From assembly GCA_047974565.1 (NCBI GenBank), contig JBKECN010000035.1, positions 62,001-126,000 of the forward strand: 64,000 nt of DNA. Reading direction: 5' to 3'. Both the position numbers and the translations under genes were made by a program. This stretch comes from JBDIAG01 sp047974565. Lineage in GTDB: Bacteria > Actinomycetota > Actinomycetes > Actinomycetales > CAWJMD01. The notes below the pieces were generated by a model that searched no databases, was not told where the DNA came from, and saw nothing but the letters and a program-made list of their open reading frames with translations. Below are positions 1 to 10,192 of the stretch, piece after piece (the stretch's first letter is position 1; the number at the start of each line of letters is the position of its first letter).

Positions 1-1
1 C

Positions 2-1329
<1,328 letters not shown>

Positions 1330-1336
<7 letters not shown>

Positions 1337-2259
1337 GCCGGATCGCCGAGTCGCTGTTCTGGATCGGCCGCTACGTCGAGCGGGCCGACGGAACGGCCCG
1401 GATCGTGGACGTCCTGCGCTTGCAGCAGATGGAGGAAGCCAGTCAGTCCGAGTCGATCTCGGCACGACTGGTGCTCAGCGACGTGATGGGGCTGCCCACG
1501 CCGCAGGGCCCGTTGACCTTCGACGACGTCGCGAACCGGTTGGTCTTCGACACCAGCCGGCAGAGCAGCATCTCCGGCACCTGGTGGGCGGCTCGAGAGA
1601 ACGCCCGCCGGGCCCGGGAGACGCTGAGCACCGAACTGTGGGAGTGCATCAACACCTCCTGGCACCGCTGGCGCGATCTGGGTTCGTACTCGGTCACCTC
1701 CACCCACCTGGACTGGGTGCGGGAGCGGGCCGCGCTGGTCGCCGGGATCGCGGACGCGACGATGAGCCACGACGAGGCGCTGAACTTCCTGCTGCTGGGC
1801 CGGCTGCTCGAGCGGGCCGACATGACCGCCCGGCTGGTGGCCACCGGATCGCTGCCGGGAAATGATGAGTCGACGTGGATCAGCGTGCTGCAGTCCTGCG
1901 GGGCCGCCCAGGCATATCTACGCACCAACCGCGGGGTGGTGGAGGACGAGCGGGCGGCCGCTTTCCTGGTCCTGGACCGGCTCTTCCCCCGGTCCATCGT
2001 GTACTCCCTCACCGAGGCCGAGCGGCGGCTGCTCGCCCTGGATCCGGAGGTGGATCGGATCGGCTTCTCCGACGAGGCGCGCCGTCGACTGGGGCGAATC
2101 CGCACCTCACTGGAGTACCGGGCGATCGCCGATGTCATCCCCGACCTGCCGGCCCAGATGCTGCGCGTGCAACAGACCGTGATCGCTGCCTCGGACGCAG
2201 TTGCCCGGCGATACTTCAAGGCCGGTCCGGTGCAGACCTGGACGGAGGAACTGGCATGA
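1330..2259 (+). CDS. Alpha-E domain protein (DUF403)
   Basis: This 309-residue protein begins MLSRIAESLFWIGRYVERAD, the hallmark N-terminus of the alpha-E (DUF403) family, and contains the helical LLGRLLERADMTARL segment near residue 160. The family is all-helical with conserved acidic and arginine residues and is predicted to work with the adjacent CP-ATP-grasp enzyme in an uncharacterised peptide or amide modification. The start is set by a GGAG just upstream and a 7-base overlap with the preceding gene. The stop overlaps the next ATG by four bases, so the three genes form one operon. No catalytic assignment is possible from sequence. Confidence 0.92.
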
Positions 2260-3101
2260 CCACCCGCCGCTACCGCATCACTCATAAGACCGTGCTCGGC
2301 TACGCCGGCAATGCGATCGCCTCTCATAACGAACTGCGGATGGCACCGGTGTCAGAGTCCGGGCAGACCACGCTGGAGAGCCGGATCCGGGTCTGGCCGA
2401 TGACTTGGAGTCAGGTGTACCGGGACTCCTGGGGCACCCATGTGATGACCACCGAAGCCATCACCGACCACGCGAGCCTGACCGTGGAGGCAGTCTCCAC
2501 CGTGGAACTGCACCGCGAAGAGCCCTCCAGCCCAGGCGATGTCAGTTGGGAGAGGTTGGCGTCCGCCGACCTCAAGGACTTCTACTACGAGTGGCTGAGC
2601 AGCACCAAGCAGACCGTCATCGGGGAGGACCTGCGCGAGGCTGTGGCTCAGTTGCGGCACGGTACCCCGGCCCAGACCACCCGCGCAGTGGTCGATTTCA
2701 TCCGGAGCCAGTTGACCTACGAGCAGGGTGTCACGCAGGTGCAATCCTCGGCGCAGGACGCCTGGTCGGCCCGGACCGGGGTCTGCCAGGACTTCGCGCA
2801 CATCTGCATCGGCAGTCTGCGTTCGCTCGGCATTCCGGCCAGGTATGTCTCGGGATACCTGGTACCGCGGGAAGATCTCGGAATCGGGGAGAGCAGCGAG
2901 GGCGAGTCGCACGCCTGGCTGGAGGCCTGGCTCGGGGAATGGGTGGCTTTCGATCCGACCAATGACCGCCCGATTCTGCTCGACCACATCATCGTCGGAC
3001 GGGGCCGCGACTACTCCGACGTGCCTCCGCTGAAAGGGGTCTACTCGGGGCCCAAGGTCGCCCGCCACGAGGTAGGGGTGAGTTTCAGCCGGCTGGGGTG
3101 A
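2256..3101 (+). CDS. Transglutaminase-like cysteine protease family protein
   Basis: The 281-residue product has the N-terminal beta domain of bacterial transglutaminase-like proteins (MTTRRYRITHKTVLGY) and a C-terminal core with a Cys-His-Asp triad: C177 in TGVCQDFAH, H219 in ESHAWLEAWL and D233 in AFDPTND. The ATG at 2256 overlaps the alpha-E stop (ATGA), which fixes the start. The family includes proteases and amidases. In this three-gene cluster it is predicted to hydrolyse or transfer an amide product made by the ATP-grasp partner. There is no signal peptide, so it should act in the cytoplasm. The operon appears to end here; an 85-base gap precedes the NUDIX gene. Confidence 0.92.
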   Translation: MTTRRYRITHKTVLGYAGNAIASHNELRMAPVSESGQTTLESRIRVWPMTWSQVYRDSWGTHVMTTEAITDHASLTVEAVSTVELHREEPSSPGDVSWERLASADLKDFYYEWLSSTKQTVIGEDLREAVAQLRHGTPAQTTRAVVDFIRSQLTYEQGVTQVQSSAQDAWSARTGVCQDFAHICIGSLRSLGIPARYVSGYLVPREDLGIGESSEGESHAWLEAWLGEWVAFDPTNDRPILLDHIIVGRGRDYSDVPPLKGVYSGPKVARHEVGVSFSRLG

Positions 3102-3186
3102 GTCCCGCGGGCCGCAGACGGGCATCCTCGATCCGGGCGCGCGTCCGCAGACTCGCGGCGCGGGGGGTTCGCTACCGTGCTGTCCC

Positions 3187-3666
3187 GTGCCGATTCCTGA
3201 CTTCATCGTCCAGTTGCGCTCCAAGGTCGGGCATGACCCGCTGTGGCTGATCGGCTGCAGCGCGGTGATCGTCCGTCACCAGGCCGGGCGGCGGCAGGTG
3301 CTGTTGGTGCGTCGCAGCGACAACGGCCGGTGGACGCCGGTCACCGGCATCGTCGACCCGGGCGAGGATCCGCACACCGCAGCGGTCCGGGAGGCGTCCG
3401 AGGAGGCATGCGTCCGGGTGCGAGTGGATCGGCTGGTGTGGGTAAGCGTCACTGATCCCGTCACCTATGAGAACGGCGACATCACCCAGTACCTGGATCA
3501 CACCTTCGCGTGTACCTGGGAGTCGGGTGAACCTGCCGTCGGCGACGACGAGAACACCGAGGCCGGGTTCTTCTACGTCGACGAACTGCCGGATCTGAGC
3601 GAGTGGCACCGGCAGCGGGTGGAGTACGTGCTGAGCGGAGCCACGGCGGTTCGGCTCGGTCGCTGA
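3187..3666 (+). CDS. NUDIX hydrolase
   Basis: The 159-residue protein starts at GTG 3187. A Nudix box spans about residues 54-76 (G-x5-E-x7-REASEEACV). The usual Gly near the end of the box is Cys here, while the metal-binding REx2EE glutamates are kept. Such enzymes hydrolyse nucleoside diphosphates linked to another moiety; the substrate cannot be read from sequence. It converges on the EcsC-like gene with only 18 bases between the stops. It is probably a separate transcription unit, or a trailing gene of the upstream cluster. Confidence 0.88.
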   Translation: MPIPDFIVQLRSKVGHDPLWLIGCSAVIVRHQAGRRQVLLVRRSDNGRWTPVTGIVDPGEDPHTAAVREASEEACVRVRVDRLVWVSVTDPVTYENGDITQYLDHTFACTWESGEPAVGDDENTEAGFFYVDELPDLSEWHRQRVEYVLSGATAVRLGR

Positions 3667-3684
3667 CCTTCGGGCCTTCGGGGT

Positions 3685-4521
3685 TCAGGCCCAGCCGGTG
3701 CCCGGTGCCGGGGCGGGCGGGCCGCTCGGCTTGATCGCCCGGTGCTGGACGATGACGCCGAGGCGGCGCGCGTACTCGATCACCACCCGATCGGCCAACC
3801 GGCCCATCGTGCGGCCATTGGACCAGGCGCTGACCGGGATCGCTCCGAACGGAATGGCCCGTGTGATGAGTTTCTTGACGGTCTTCTTGCCGAGCATCCG
3901 CCCGAGCGAGAAGCTCAACTGCATGAGCAGGGCGGCCCGGGTGGCGCCGGGACGATCGGAGAGGGCGGCCACCGGGGCTTCTCGCCGGGTGACGGCCACG
4001 GCCTTCTCGGCGAGCTTGATGGCCTTGTGCACGTCGGTGAAGTAGAGGATCTCGGCGGCCCGTTCGGGGTCGCGCGGGTCGAGGTGATGGAGCGCCGCCA
4101 GGTACAGGATCATCCGGGCCTGGTTCCAGGCGACGACCGCCATGTCCGCCACCGCACCTGGCAGACCGAAGGCGCCGGTCGCCGCTCCAGAGGCCTGGCT
4201 GAGACGGGTGAACCGCTCACGGGTGGCCATCGCCAGATCGGCCGTGGAGGCGTGCGGGCGTTCGCGTCGCACCCGCTCGGCCCACCGGGCGGCCTCCGGG
4301 CCGCACACCCGCACCGCCTCGATCGCCAGCCGCTCTGGGGCGTGAACGGGGTCGGCGAGCATCGCGGAGAAGAGGCCGGCGGGCAGGTCGCGCTGGCCCG
4401 ACGAGGCATCCGGCTCGGCGACCACGCTGGTCAGGACCACCTGCTCGGACGCAGGGGGCCGGTCGCCGGACGGATCGGGCCGGTGGGCACCGGGACGAGG
4501 ATCTGGCGCAGTCTGGCTCAC
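3685..4521 (-). CDS. EcsC family protein
   Basis: The 278-residue protein has a proline-rich N-terminus (~60 residues) followed by an EcsC-type core. That core contains the helical GAFGLPGAVADMAVVAWNQARMILYLAALH segment (hydrophobic, around residues 135-165) and a conserved C-terminal part with IPFGAIPVSAWSNGRTMGRLADRV. EcsC-like proteins are poorly understood; the founding Bacillus gene lies beside an ABC transporter, which is not the case here. The ATG overlaps the pdxT stop by four bases, so it is translated directly after pdxT on the minus strand. Function unknown; membrane association is likely from the hydrophobic helices. Confidence 0.85.
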   Translation of the reverse strand: MSQTAPDPRPGAHRPDPSGDRPPASEQVVLTSVVAEPDASSGQRDLPAGLFSAMLADPVHAPERLAIEAVRVCGPEAARWAERVRRERPHASTADLAMATRERFTRLSQASGAATGAFGLPGAVADMAVVAWNQARMILYLAALHHLDPRDPERAAEILYFTDVHKAIKLAEKAVAVTRREAPVAALSDRPGATRAALLMQLSFSLGRMLGKKTVKKLITRAIPFGAIPVSAWSNGRTMGRLADRVVIEYARRLGVIVQHRAIKPSGPPAPAPGTGWA

Positions 4522-5342
4522 CCTTCCAGGGTAGGTGCCCTCGCAGCGTGCGCACCCTGGGAAGGTCCCTGAGTGACCCCCGAAGGTGGCGGGCCGCCCT
4601 GGGCCGGGGTGTCGGCAGGCGAGGTGCCGGCAGGCGAGGTGCCGGCAGGTGAGGTGGCGGCAGGCGAGGTGTTCGCGCTGGAGATGCTGGAGATGTCAGC
4701 GCTCGCATCGGCGAGCCCGGTGGCGGCAAGCCGGACGAAGGCGCGGTGAATCCGGTCATCGCCGGTCAGTTCGGGGTGGAAGGCGGTGGCCATGAGCCGG
4801 CCTTGACGCACCGCCACTGGATGAGATCTGCCGTCCGTGTCCTGCACCTGGGCGATGACCCGCACCTGGGGACCGAGCCGGTCGACCCATGGGGCCCGGA
4901 TGAAGACCGCCCGGAACGGGCGCTGCGAGAGGTCCGCGGGGGCCAGGGGCGCAGCGCGGTCCCAGGCGATATCCAGGTCTGCCTCGAAGGAGTCGACCTG
5001 GCGACCGAAGGCGTTGCGCCGCACCACGAGGTCGAGGCCGCCGAGCGTCTGCTGATCGGATGTGCCGTCCTCGATGGTGTCGGCGAGCAGGATCATCCCG
5101 GCGCAGGTGCCCAGCACGGGCAGGCCGTCGGCGATCCTGCGGCGCAGCGGTTCGTGGAGGCCCACTTTGCGCAGCAGTTTGTCCATCACCGTGGACTCTC
5201 CTCCGGGGAGCACCAGCGCGTCGACGGCGTCGAGTTCGTTGACCCGTCGAACCCGGCCGGCCCAGGTCACCGACGGGCATCCGGCCAACAAACCCAGGTG
5301 ATGGCTGACGTCCCCTTGCAGGGCGAGTACTCCGATGCGCAC
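4518..5342 (-). CDS. pdxT: Pyridoxal 5'-phosphate synthase glutaminase subunit PdxT
   Basis: PdxT releases ammonia from glutamine and passes it to PdxS for vitamin B6 (PLP) synthesis. The protein opens MRIGVLALQGDVSHH. It carries LPGGEST (residues 45-51), the nucleophile elbow GTCAGM with C80, and the triad partners H189 and E191 in ATAFHPE. The enzyme core should end near residue 205. Here a ~70-residue Ser/Thr/Pro/Ala-rich extension follows, partly encoded by a 15-base tandem repeat. Its partner pdxS lies 1.5 kb away on the same strand, separated by mtnA on the opposite strand; the two pdx genes are usually adjacent. The gene overlaps the EcsC-like gene by four bases. Confidence 0.95.
   Translation of the reverse strand: MRIGVLALQGDVSHHLGLLAGCPSVTWAGRVRRVNELDAVDALVLPGGESTVMDKLLRKVGLHEPLRRRIADGLPVLGTCAGMILLADTIEDGTSDQQTLGGLDLVVRRNAFGRQVDSFEADLDIAWDRAAPLAPADLSQRPFRAVFIRAPWVDRLGPQVRVIAQVQDTDGRSHPVAVRQGRLMATAFHPELTGDDRIHRAFVRLAATGLADASADISSISSANTSPAATSPAGTSPAGTSPADTPAQGGPPPSGVTQGPSQGAHAARAPTLEG
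4612..4671. repeat. 15-base tandem repeat inside pdxT
   Basis: About four imperfect copies of a 15-base unit (GGCAGGCGAGGTGCC on the plus strand) encode the repeated SPAGT/SPAAT/SPADT pentapeptides in the PdxT C-terminal extension. The unit is a multiple of three, so changes in copy number keep the frame. Confidence 0.85.
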
Positions 5343-5484
5343 GCAGGGAATGCTACGTGCGGGAACTCATGAGTCCGTCGCCCAGGCGACGGCGGACAGG
5401 CGTCGGCATCTGCGCGCCGGAGTGTGAGACTTGCCCGGGGAGCCACCCGCCGGGCAGGGCCCAGATCCGAGGAGGAGGGTGCCG

Positions 5485-6540
5485 ATGCGCACGCTCGAAT
5501 GGACACCCGATGGCCTCGTGCTGCTCGACCAGACGAGGCTGCCCGGCGAGACCGTGTTCCTGTCGATCTCCACGGTCGATGAGCTCGTCGACGCGATCAC
5601 CCGGCTGGCGGTCCGCGGAGCACCCGCCCTCGGTGTGGTCGGGGCGTTCGGGGTCGTCGTGGCGATCGACCAGGCGGCCCGGGAGCACTGGGACGAGGCC
5701 GCCCTGACCGCGGCGCTGGAGCGGATCCGAGCGTGTCGTCCCACCGCGACCAACCTCGCCTGGGGAGTGGACCAGGTCCGTCCGTACCTGCCTGAGGGCC
5801 GGGAGGCCGTGCTGGCCCGTGCCGAGCAGATCCGCGCCCAGGACGAGTCCGCGAACCGTGAGCTGTCCCGGCATGCGGTGGACTGGCTGCTGGCGCGGGC
5901 CTCGGTGCACCAGTCCCGCACCGGGGGCGACCACACGGGCACGACACCGAGACGACCCTTCCGAGTGCTGACGCACTGCAACGCCGGCGCTTTGGCCGCT
6001 TCGGCGTGGGGCACCGGCCTGGGCGTGGTCCGTGAGCTCGCGGCCCGCGATCTGCTGGAGCTGGTGTACGTCGACGAGACCCGTCCCCTGCTGCAGGGCT
6101 CGCGGCTGACCGCCTACGAGTGCGCGGTCGAGGGCTGGCCGCATGTGGTGCAGGTCGATGGCGCGGCGGCGGGCACCATCGTCGGCGGGCAGGTGGACGT
6201 GGCCGTCATCGGCGCCGACCGGATCGCTCGCAACGGCGACGTGGCCAACAAGATCGGCTCCGTCGGTGTGGCTCTGGCCTGCGCAGACGCGGGCATCCCG
6301 CTCATCGTGGCGGCCCCGTGGGCGACCGTCGACCTGGCCACGGCCCGCGGCGAAGACATCGCCATCGAAGAGCGCAGCGAGACGGAGGTGGCCGGGTTCG
6401 CAGGTGTACGAGTCATCCCCGACGAGTCACGCTGCCGCAATCCCGCCTTCGATGTCACCCCGGCCCGGCTGGTCAGCGCCATTGCCACCGAGCGGGGTGT
6501 GATCGAGCCCGACGGATCGACGGACTTGTCGACCCTGTGA
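5485..6540 (+). CDS. mtnA: S-methyl-5-thioribose-1-phosphate isomerase MtnA
   Basis: MtnA converts methylthioribose-1-phosphate to methylthioribulose-1-phosphate in methionine salvage. The 351-residue protein starts at ATG 5485, with a strong GGAGGAGG ten bases upstream (5471). This is preferred over an in-frame start at 5431 that would add 18 unrelated residues. It shows VRGAPALGVVGAFG near residue 43, the catalytic cysteine C165 in THCNAGALA, and D245 in VIGADRIARNGDVANKIG. A short insert (about residues 141-158) precedes the catalytic loop. No other methionine-salvage gene is nearby, and it lies between pdxT and pdxS on the opposite strand. Related eIF2B-like sugar-phosphate isomerases are the only realistic alternative. 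Confidence 0.93.
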   Translation: MRTLEWTPDGLVLLDQTRLPGETVFLSISTVDELVDAITRLAVRGAPALGVVGAFGVVVAIDQAAREHWDEAALTAALERIRACRPTATNLAWGVDQVRPYLPEGREAVLARAEQIRAQDESANRELSRHAVDWLLARASVHQSRTGGDHTGTTPRRPFRVLTHCNAGALAASAWGTGLGVVRELAARDLLELVYVDETRPLLQGSRLTAYECAVEGWPHVVQVDGAAAGTIVGGQVDVAVIGADRIARNGDVANKIGSVGVALACADAGIPLIVAAPWATVDLATARGEDIAIEERSETEVAGFAGVRVIPDESRCRNPAFDVTPARLVSAIATERGVIEPDGSTDLSTL

Positions 6541-6833
6541 GCCCAAGCGCGATTGCCCAGTGAACTCGCACATCATCGGTGCGCAGCGCGAGCGGGCGGT
6601 CGGCAACGGGGAAGACGTCCGCCCAGCGTCCCGCAGCCTTCAACGCCGTTCATTCAGCGTGCAAGGTCGCACACCGGGTGGACCCTCAAATGCGAGCAGG
6701 GCGAACCGGCCCGGATCCCTCCTCCGCTATGCCCATCCTGGTGGAACTCATGATCGGCGACCTCGGGAGCACATCGTAGAGCGGCTTTGCGAACGGGGTC
6801 GGGGGTGCCGCGGACGCCTACCTCGTGGCCTGC
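6541..6833. other. Intergenic gap between converging mtnA and pdxS
   Basis: No gene is seen. GGGCGG (6594-6599) and CCGCCC (6619-6624) could pair as a weak hairpin, perhaps part of a terminator for mtnA. There is no T-run and no recognisable RNA. Confidence 0.4.
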
Positions 6834-7832
6834 CTACCAGCCGCGTTCGGCGAGCCTGTGCGGCTGGGCGATGTCTTCGACGTTGATGCCCACCATGGCC
6901 TCACCCAGCCCACGGGACACCTTGGCGATGACGCTCGGGTCGTCGTAGTACGTGGTGGCCTGGACGATGGCCTCGGCACGCTGGGCCGGGTTGCCGGACT
7001 TGAAGATGCCCGAGCCGACGAAGACACCCTCGGCACCCAACTGCATCATCATCGCGGCGTCGGCGGGAGTGGCGATACCGCCGGCGGTGAACAGCACCAC
7101 GGGGAGCCGCCCGGCCGAGGCCACCTCAGCCACCAGTTCATACGGCGCCTGCAGTTCCTTGGCGGCCACGTACAACTCGTCCGGGCTCATCGACGTGAGC
7201 CGAGCGATCTCGGCGCGAATGGAACGCATGTGCGTCGTCGCATTGGAGACGTCACCGGTGCCCGCCTCACCCTTGGAGCGGATCATCGCCGCCCCCTCGG
7301 TGATCCGGCGCAGCGCCTCTCCGAGGTTCGTGGCGCCGCAGACGAAGGGCACCGTGAAGGCCCACTTGTCGATGTGGTTCGCGTAGTCGGCGGGGGTGAG
7401 CACCTCGGATTCGTCCACATAGTCCACGCCGAGGCTCTGCAGCACCTGCGCTTCGACGAAGTGACCGATCCGCGCCTTGGCCATCACGGGGATCGACACC
7501 GTGGAGATGATGCCGTCGATCATGTCCGGGTCACTCATCCGGGACACACCGCCCTGGGCGCGGATGTCAGCGGGGACCCGCTCGAGGGCCATCACGGCTA
7601 CTGCTCCGGCATCCTCGGCGATCTTGGCCTGCTCGGGCGTGACCACGTCCATGATCACCCCGCCCTTGAGCATGTCGGCCATCCCCCGCTTGACCCGGGA
7701 CGTGCCGACGGCGTGCGCGGGGCTCTGCACGGCGTCCCGGATGGGCGCCGCCGGGCCCCCGGCACCGGGGTGACTGACGGTGGGGTCCGGATGCGTGGCG
7801 GCGGATTGGGTGGGGTCTGGCTGGCTGGTCAC
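6834..7832 (-). CDS. pdxS: Pyridoxal 5'-phosphate synthase subunit PdxS
   Basis: PdxS condenses ribose-5-phosphate, glyceraldehyde-3-phosphate and ammonia into PLP. The 332-residue TIM-barrel protein contains RVKRGMADMLKGGVIMDV (D62) and IPVMAKARIGHFVEAQ (K119). It also has EGAAMIRSKGEAGTGDVSNA with the second catalytic lysine, and FTAGGIATPADAAMMMQLGA. The first ~40 residues are a Pro/Ala/Ser-rich extension before the conserved core. The start is a GTG preceded by GGAAGGA. It is on the same strand as pdxT but separated from it by mtnA. It is divergent from the small membrane protein gene at 7958. Confidence 0.96.
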   Translation of the reverse strand: MTSQPDPTQSAATHPDPTVSHPGAGGPAAPIRDAVQSPAHAVGTSRVKRGMADMLKGGVIMDVVTPEQAKIAEDAGAVAVMALERVPADIRAQGGVSRMSDPDMIDGIISTVSIPVMAKARIGHFVEAQVLQSLGVDYVDESEVLTPADYANHIDKWAFTVPFVCGATNLGEALRRITEGAAMIRSKGEAGTGDVSNATTHMRSIRAEIARLTSMSPDELYVAAKELQAPYELVAEVASAGRLPVVLFTAGGIATPADAAMMMQLGAEGVFVGSGIFKSGNPAQRAEAIVQATTYYDDPSVIAKVSRGLGEAMVGINVEDIAQPHRLAERGW

Positions 7833-7957
7833 ACGGGTCCTTCCATCGGGCGCGGGCGAGACGACATTCGGGCGGCACCCGCTGCACGACGATGGTACGA
7901 CCCGCGAACCGGAACCCCGAAGTCACGCCAAGACTGCTCGCCCGGGGACAATGCCCC

Positions 7958-8719
7958 ATGCAGGTTGTCGAACTCGATCCGTTGAACAGTGGCGAGCGCC
8001 TCGTCGGCTGGGCTGTGCTGGCGGTGATCGCGCTGGGGGCGGCGGTCTTCGCCACCTACGTGGGGATCACGTCTGCGAGCGCGATGGCCACCGCCCTGGG
8101 CATGGGTGCGCTGATAGCCGTCGGCGCCTTCGTCGGGGCGGCGTTGCTGCCCAGGATGCCCCGCCGCCGGGGGCTGCTGCGGATCGACTCCTCGGCAGAG
8201 GGGATCATGGTGCCGGCCGAGGCGCGCTTGCGGCCGCTGTGGATCGGTGTCGTCATCGCCTGGCTGGTCGGGTTGCCCGCGGTGCTGGGCCTGTGGCTGG
8301 TTGCCACCGGCGGCCTGGACGCTCAACCGCGGGCCATGCTCATCCCGTTCGCGCTGATGCCGGTGATCGCCGTCTGGGGAGTCCGGGACCTGCGCAAGTG
8401 GACGGAGCCGCCCGGAATCCTGTTACGCCAGAACGAGGTTCACGTGGTGCCGATGGTCTTCGAGCCCTACACCCTGGACTGGAAGGATGTCGGCGAGCTG
8501 ACCGGGGCCCGCATCCCCTTGCGGACCATGCTCGGCAACGGGGTGCGGGCCTATCCGGCGAACGAACTGCTCTCGGATCCGGATCTGGTCGCCGAACTGG
8601 TGGACTACTACCGCAGCCACCCGAAGGCCCGCACCGAATTGCGGGACGGCTCCGCGGTCAACCGGATCGCTACCGGCAGGTTCCTTGCTCGCGCCCGGCC
8701 GGGCGCGGACGGCAGTTGA
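7958..8719 (+). CDS. Membrane protein of unknown function
   Basis: I do not recognise a named family. The ATG at 7958 gives 253 residues (MQVVELDPLNSGERLVGW). Two hydrophobic hairpins are visible: about residues 18-65 (LVGWAVLAVIALGAAVFATYV, then LGMGALIAVGAFVGAALL) and about 90-145. A ~100-residue C-terminal part follows that looks soluble (LLRQNEVHVVPMVFEPYTLDWKDVGEL) and resembles the beta-rich PH-like domains of small actinobacterial membrane proteins. Four membrane segments with a cytoplasmic C-terminus is the likely layout. It is transcribed away from pdxS. No strong ribosome binding site decides the start. Confidence 0.7.
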   Translation: MQVVELDPLNSGERLVGWAVLAVIALGAAVFATYVGITSASAMATALGMGALIAVGAFVGAALLPRMPRRRGLLRIDSSAEGIMVPAEARLRPLWIGVVIAWLVGLPAVLGLWLVATGGLDAQPRAMLIPFALMPVIAVWGVRDLRKWTEPPGILLRQNEVHVVPMVFEPYTLDWKDVGELTGARIPLRTMLGNGVRAYPANELLSDPDLVAELVDYYRSHPKARTELRDGSAVNRIATGRFLARARPGADGS

Positions 8720-8848
8720 GCCGACCGCAGCGCGAACCTGTCGAGGGTGACCGCCGAGCGGCTCGACCGATACCGCCCCTCCGGACGACTCCTCGTTCCT
8801 CGGTGTGAGCCGTTTCGGTCGGATAGCCCGGTTTCCGGCCGACTCGGC

Positions 8849-8937
8849 CTGCAGATGGACATGCGTACCGGTGCCCGCAGCCGCCGACCTGACCGTAGCA
8901 ATGGCCTCTGAAGGGTCGGTAGGCATGTCCGTCTGCA
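8849..8937. repeat. Long inverted-repeat (hairpin) element, copy 1
   Basis: The left arm at 8850-8864 (TGCAGATGGACATGC) pairs with the right arm at 8923-8937 (GCATGTCCGTCTGCA) through a 15-base stem with one G-T pair. CCGACC/GGTCGG can pair inside. The element is 89 bases and lies in the 257-base gap between converging genes. A closely related 90-base element lies at 16325-16414. Confidence 0.75.
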
Positions 8938-8976
8938 TCTTCCACGCCGCCCGGAGCGGGGTTGGTGCCACCGACC

Positions 8977-10056
8977 TCAATCGCTGAGCCGGCGACCGGT
9001 CTCGGTGTCGAAGACGTGTACGTGCCGCGGGTCCGTGGTGACGTGGATGACATCGCCCTTGTGCCGGGCATGGCGCCCCTCGACCCGGATGATGACATTG
9101 CTCGGGGCGCCCTGGACCTCGCAGGTCCCGTAGACGTAGGCGTCGGCACCGAGTTCCTCCACGACGGTCACGGTGACCGGCAGCCCTTCACCCGGGCCCA
9201 CAATGCGCCAATTCTCCGGTCGGACCCCGACCGTGACGTCCGCGGTGATCCGGGACGCGGCGGCTGGGTCGACCGGCACCTCGTACTGTCCGACGAAGAC
9301 ACCTCCGTCCCGGGCATGCCCGTCGAGCAGGTTCATCTGTGGGGAGCCGATGAACGACGCCACGAAAAGGTTGTCGGGGTGGTCGTACAACCTGAGCGGG
9401 GAGTCGCATTGCTGCAGCACACCCAGTTTCATGACTGCGACCCGGTCGCCCATCGTCATGGCCTCGACCTGATCGTGCGTGACGTACACCGTGGTGACGC
9501 CGAGGTCCTGCTGAAGTTTCGCGATATCGGTACGGGTCTGCACGCGCATCTTGGCGTCGAGGTTCGACAGGGGTTCGTCCATCAGGAAGACCTGGGGTTG
9601 GCGGACGATCGCCCGCCCCATCGCCACCCGCTGCCGCTGGCCTCCGGACAGCGCCTTGGGTTTGCGGTCCAGGTACTCGGTCAAGCCCAGCACCTTCGCG
9701 GCTTCGGCCACCCGTCGCTGCTGCTCGGCAGCCGGCATCTTCGACACCTTGAGCGCGAAGGCCATGTTCTGGGCCACGCTCATGTGCGGGTAGAGGGCAT
9801 AGTTCTGGAACACCATCGCGATATCGCGGTCCTTGGGGGACAGATGGGTGACATCGCGATCCCCGATGGTGATCGTCCCGGAGTTGACCTCCTCCAGCCC
9901 GGCGAGCATCCGAAGCGTGGTGGACTTTCCACAGCCGGAGGGCCCCACCAGCACCATGAACTCACCGTCGTCGATGGTGAGATCGAAGCCTGGCACAGCA
10001 GGGTGATCCGTTCCGGGGTACCAGCGTTGCGCCTTGTCGAACGTGATTGAAGCCAT
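8977..10056 (-). CDS. Sugar ABC transporter ATP-binding protein (UgpC/MsmK/MalK type)
   Basis: The 359-residue protein energises sugar import. It has Walker A GPSGCGKST (residues 38-46), the Q-loop region VFQNYALYPHMSV, signature LSGGQ (136-140) and Walker B VFLMDEPLSNLDAKM (from 156). A C-terminal TOBE/regulatory domain (about 240-359) is typical of MalK-like proteins. The start is set by AAGGAG upstream of the ATG. It is the last gene of the minus-strand sugar operon, 136 bases after the glycoside hydrolase gene. UgpC/MsmK-type ATPases often serve several importers, so it need not be dedicated to this one. Confidence 0.93.
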   Translation of the reverse strand: MASITFDKAQRWYPGTDHPAVPGFDLTIDDGEFMVLVGPSGCGKSTTLRMLAGLEEVNSGTITIGDRDVTHLSPKDRDIAMVFQNYALYPHMSVAQNMAFALKVSKMPAAEQQRRVAEAAKVLGLTEYLDRKPKALSGGQRQRVAMGRAIVRQPQVFLMDEPLSNLDAKMRVQTRTDIAKLQQDLGVTTVYVTHDQVEAMTMGDRVAVMKLGVLQQCDSPLRLYDHPDNLFVASFIGSPQMNLLDGHARDGGVFVGQYEVPVDPAAASRITADVTVGVRPENWRIVGPGEGLPVTVTVVEELGADAYVYGTCEVQGAPSNVIIRVEGRHARHKGDVIHVTTDPRHVHVFDTETGRRLSD

Positions 10057-10192
10057 GGTTCTACTCCTTGCGCCGACGACGTCGTCGGCCTCGTCGCGGG
10101 TTGGGTTCAGCGGATCGGTTGATGGGTTCCGGTCTGCCAGAGGCAGCCTGCTGGCTGCGGCGTTCCGGCCAGGGTGTCTGCGCCTGGGGCAA

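Noticed and set aside
4612..4671. CRISPR-like array
   Set aside because: The 15-base units are directly adjacent with no spacers and encode in-frame pentapeptides of PdxT. No CRISPR array was seen in the window.
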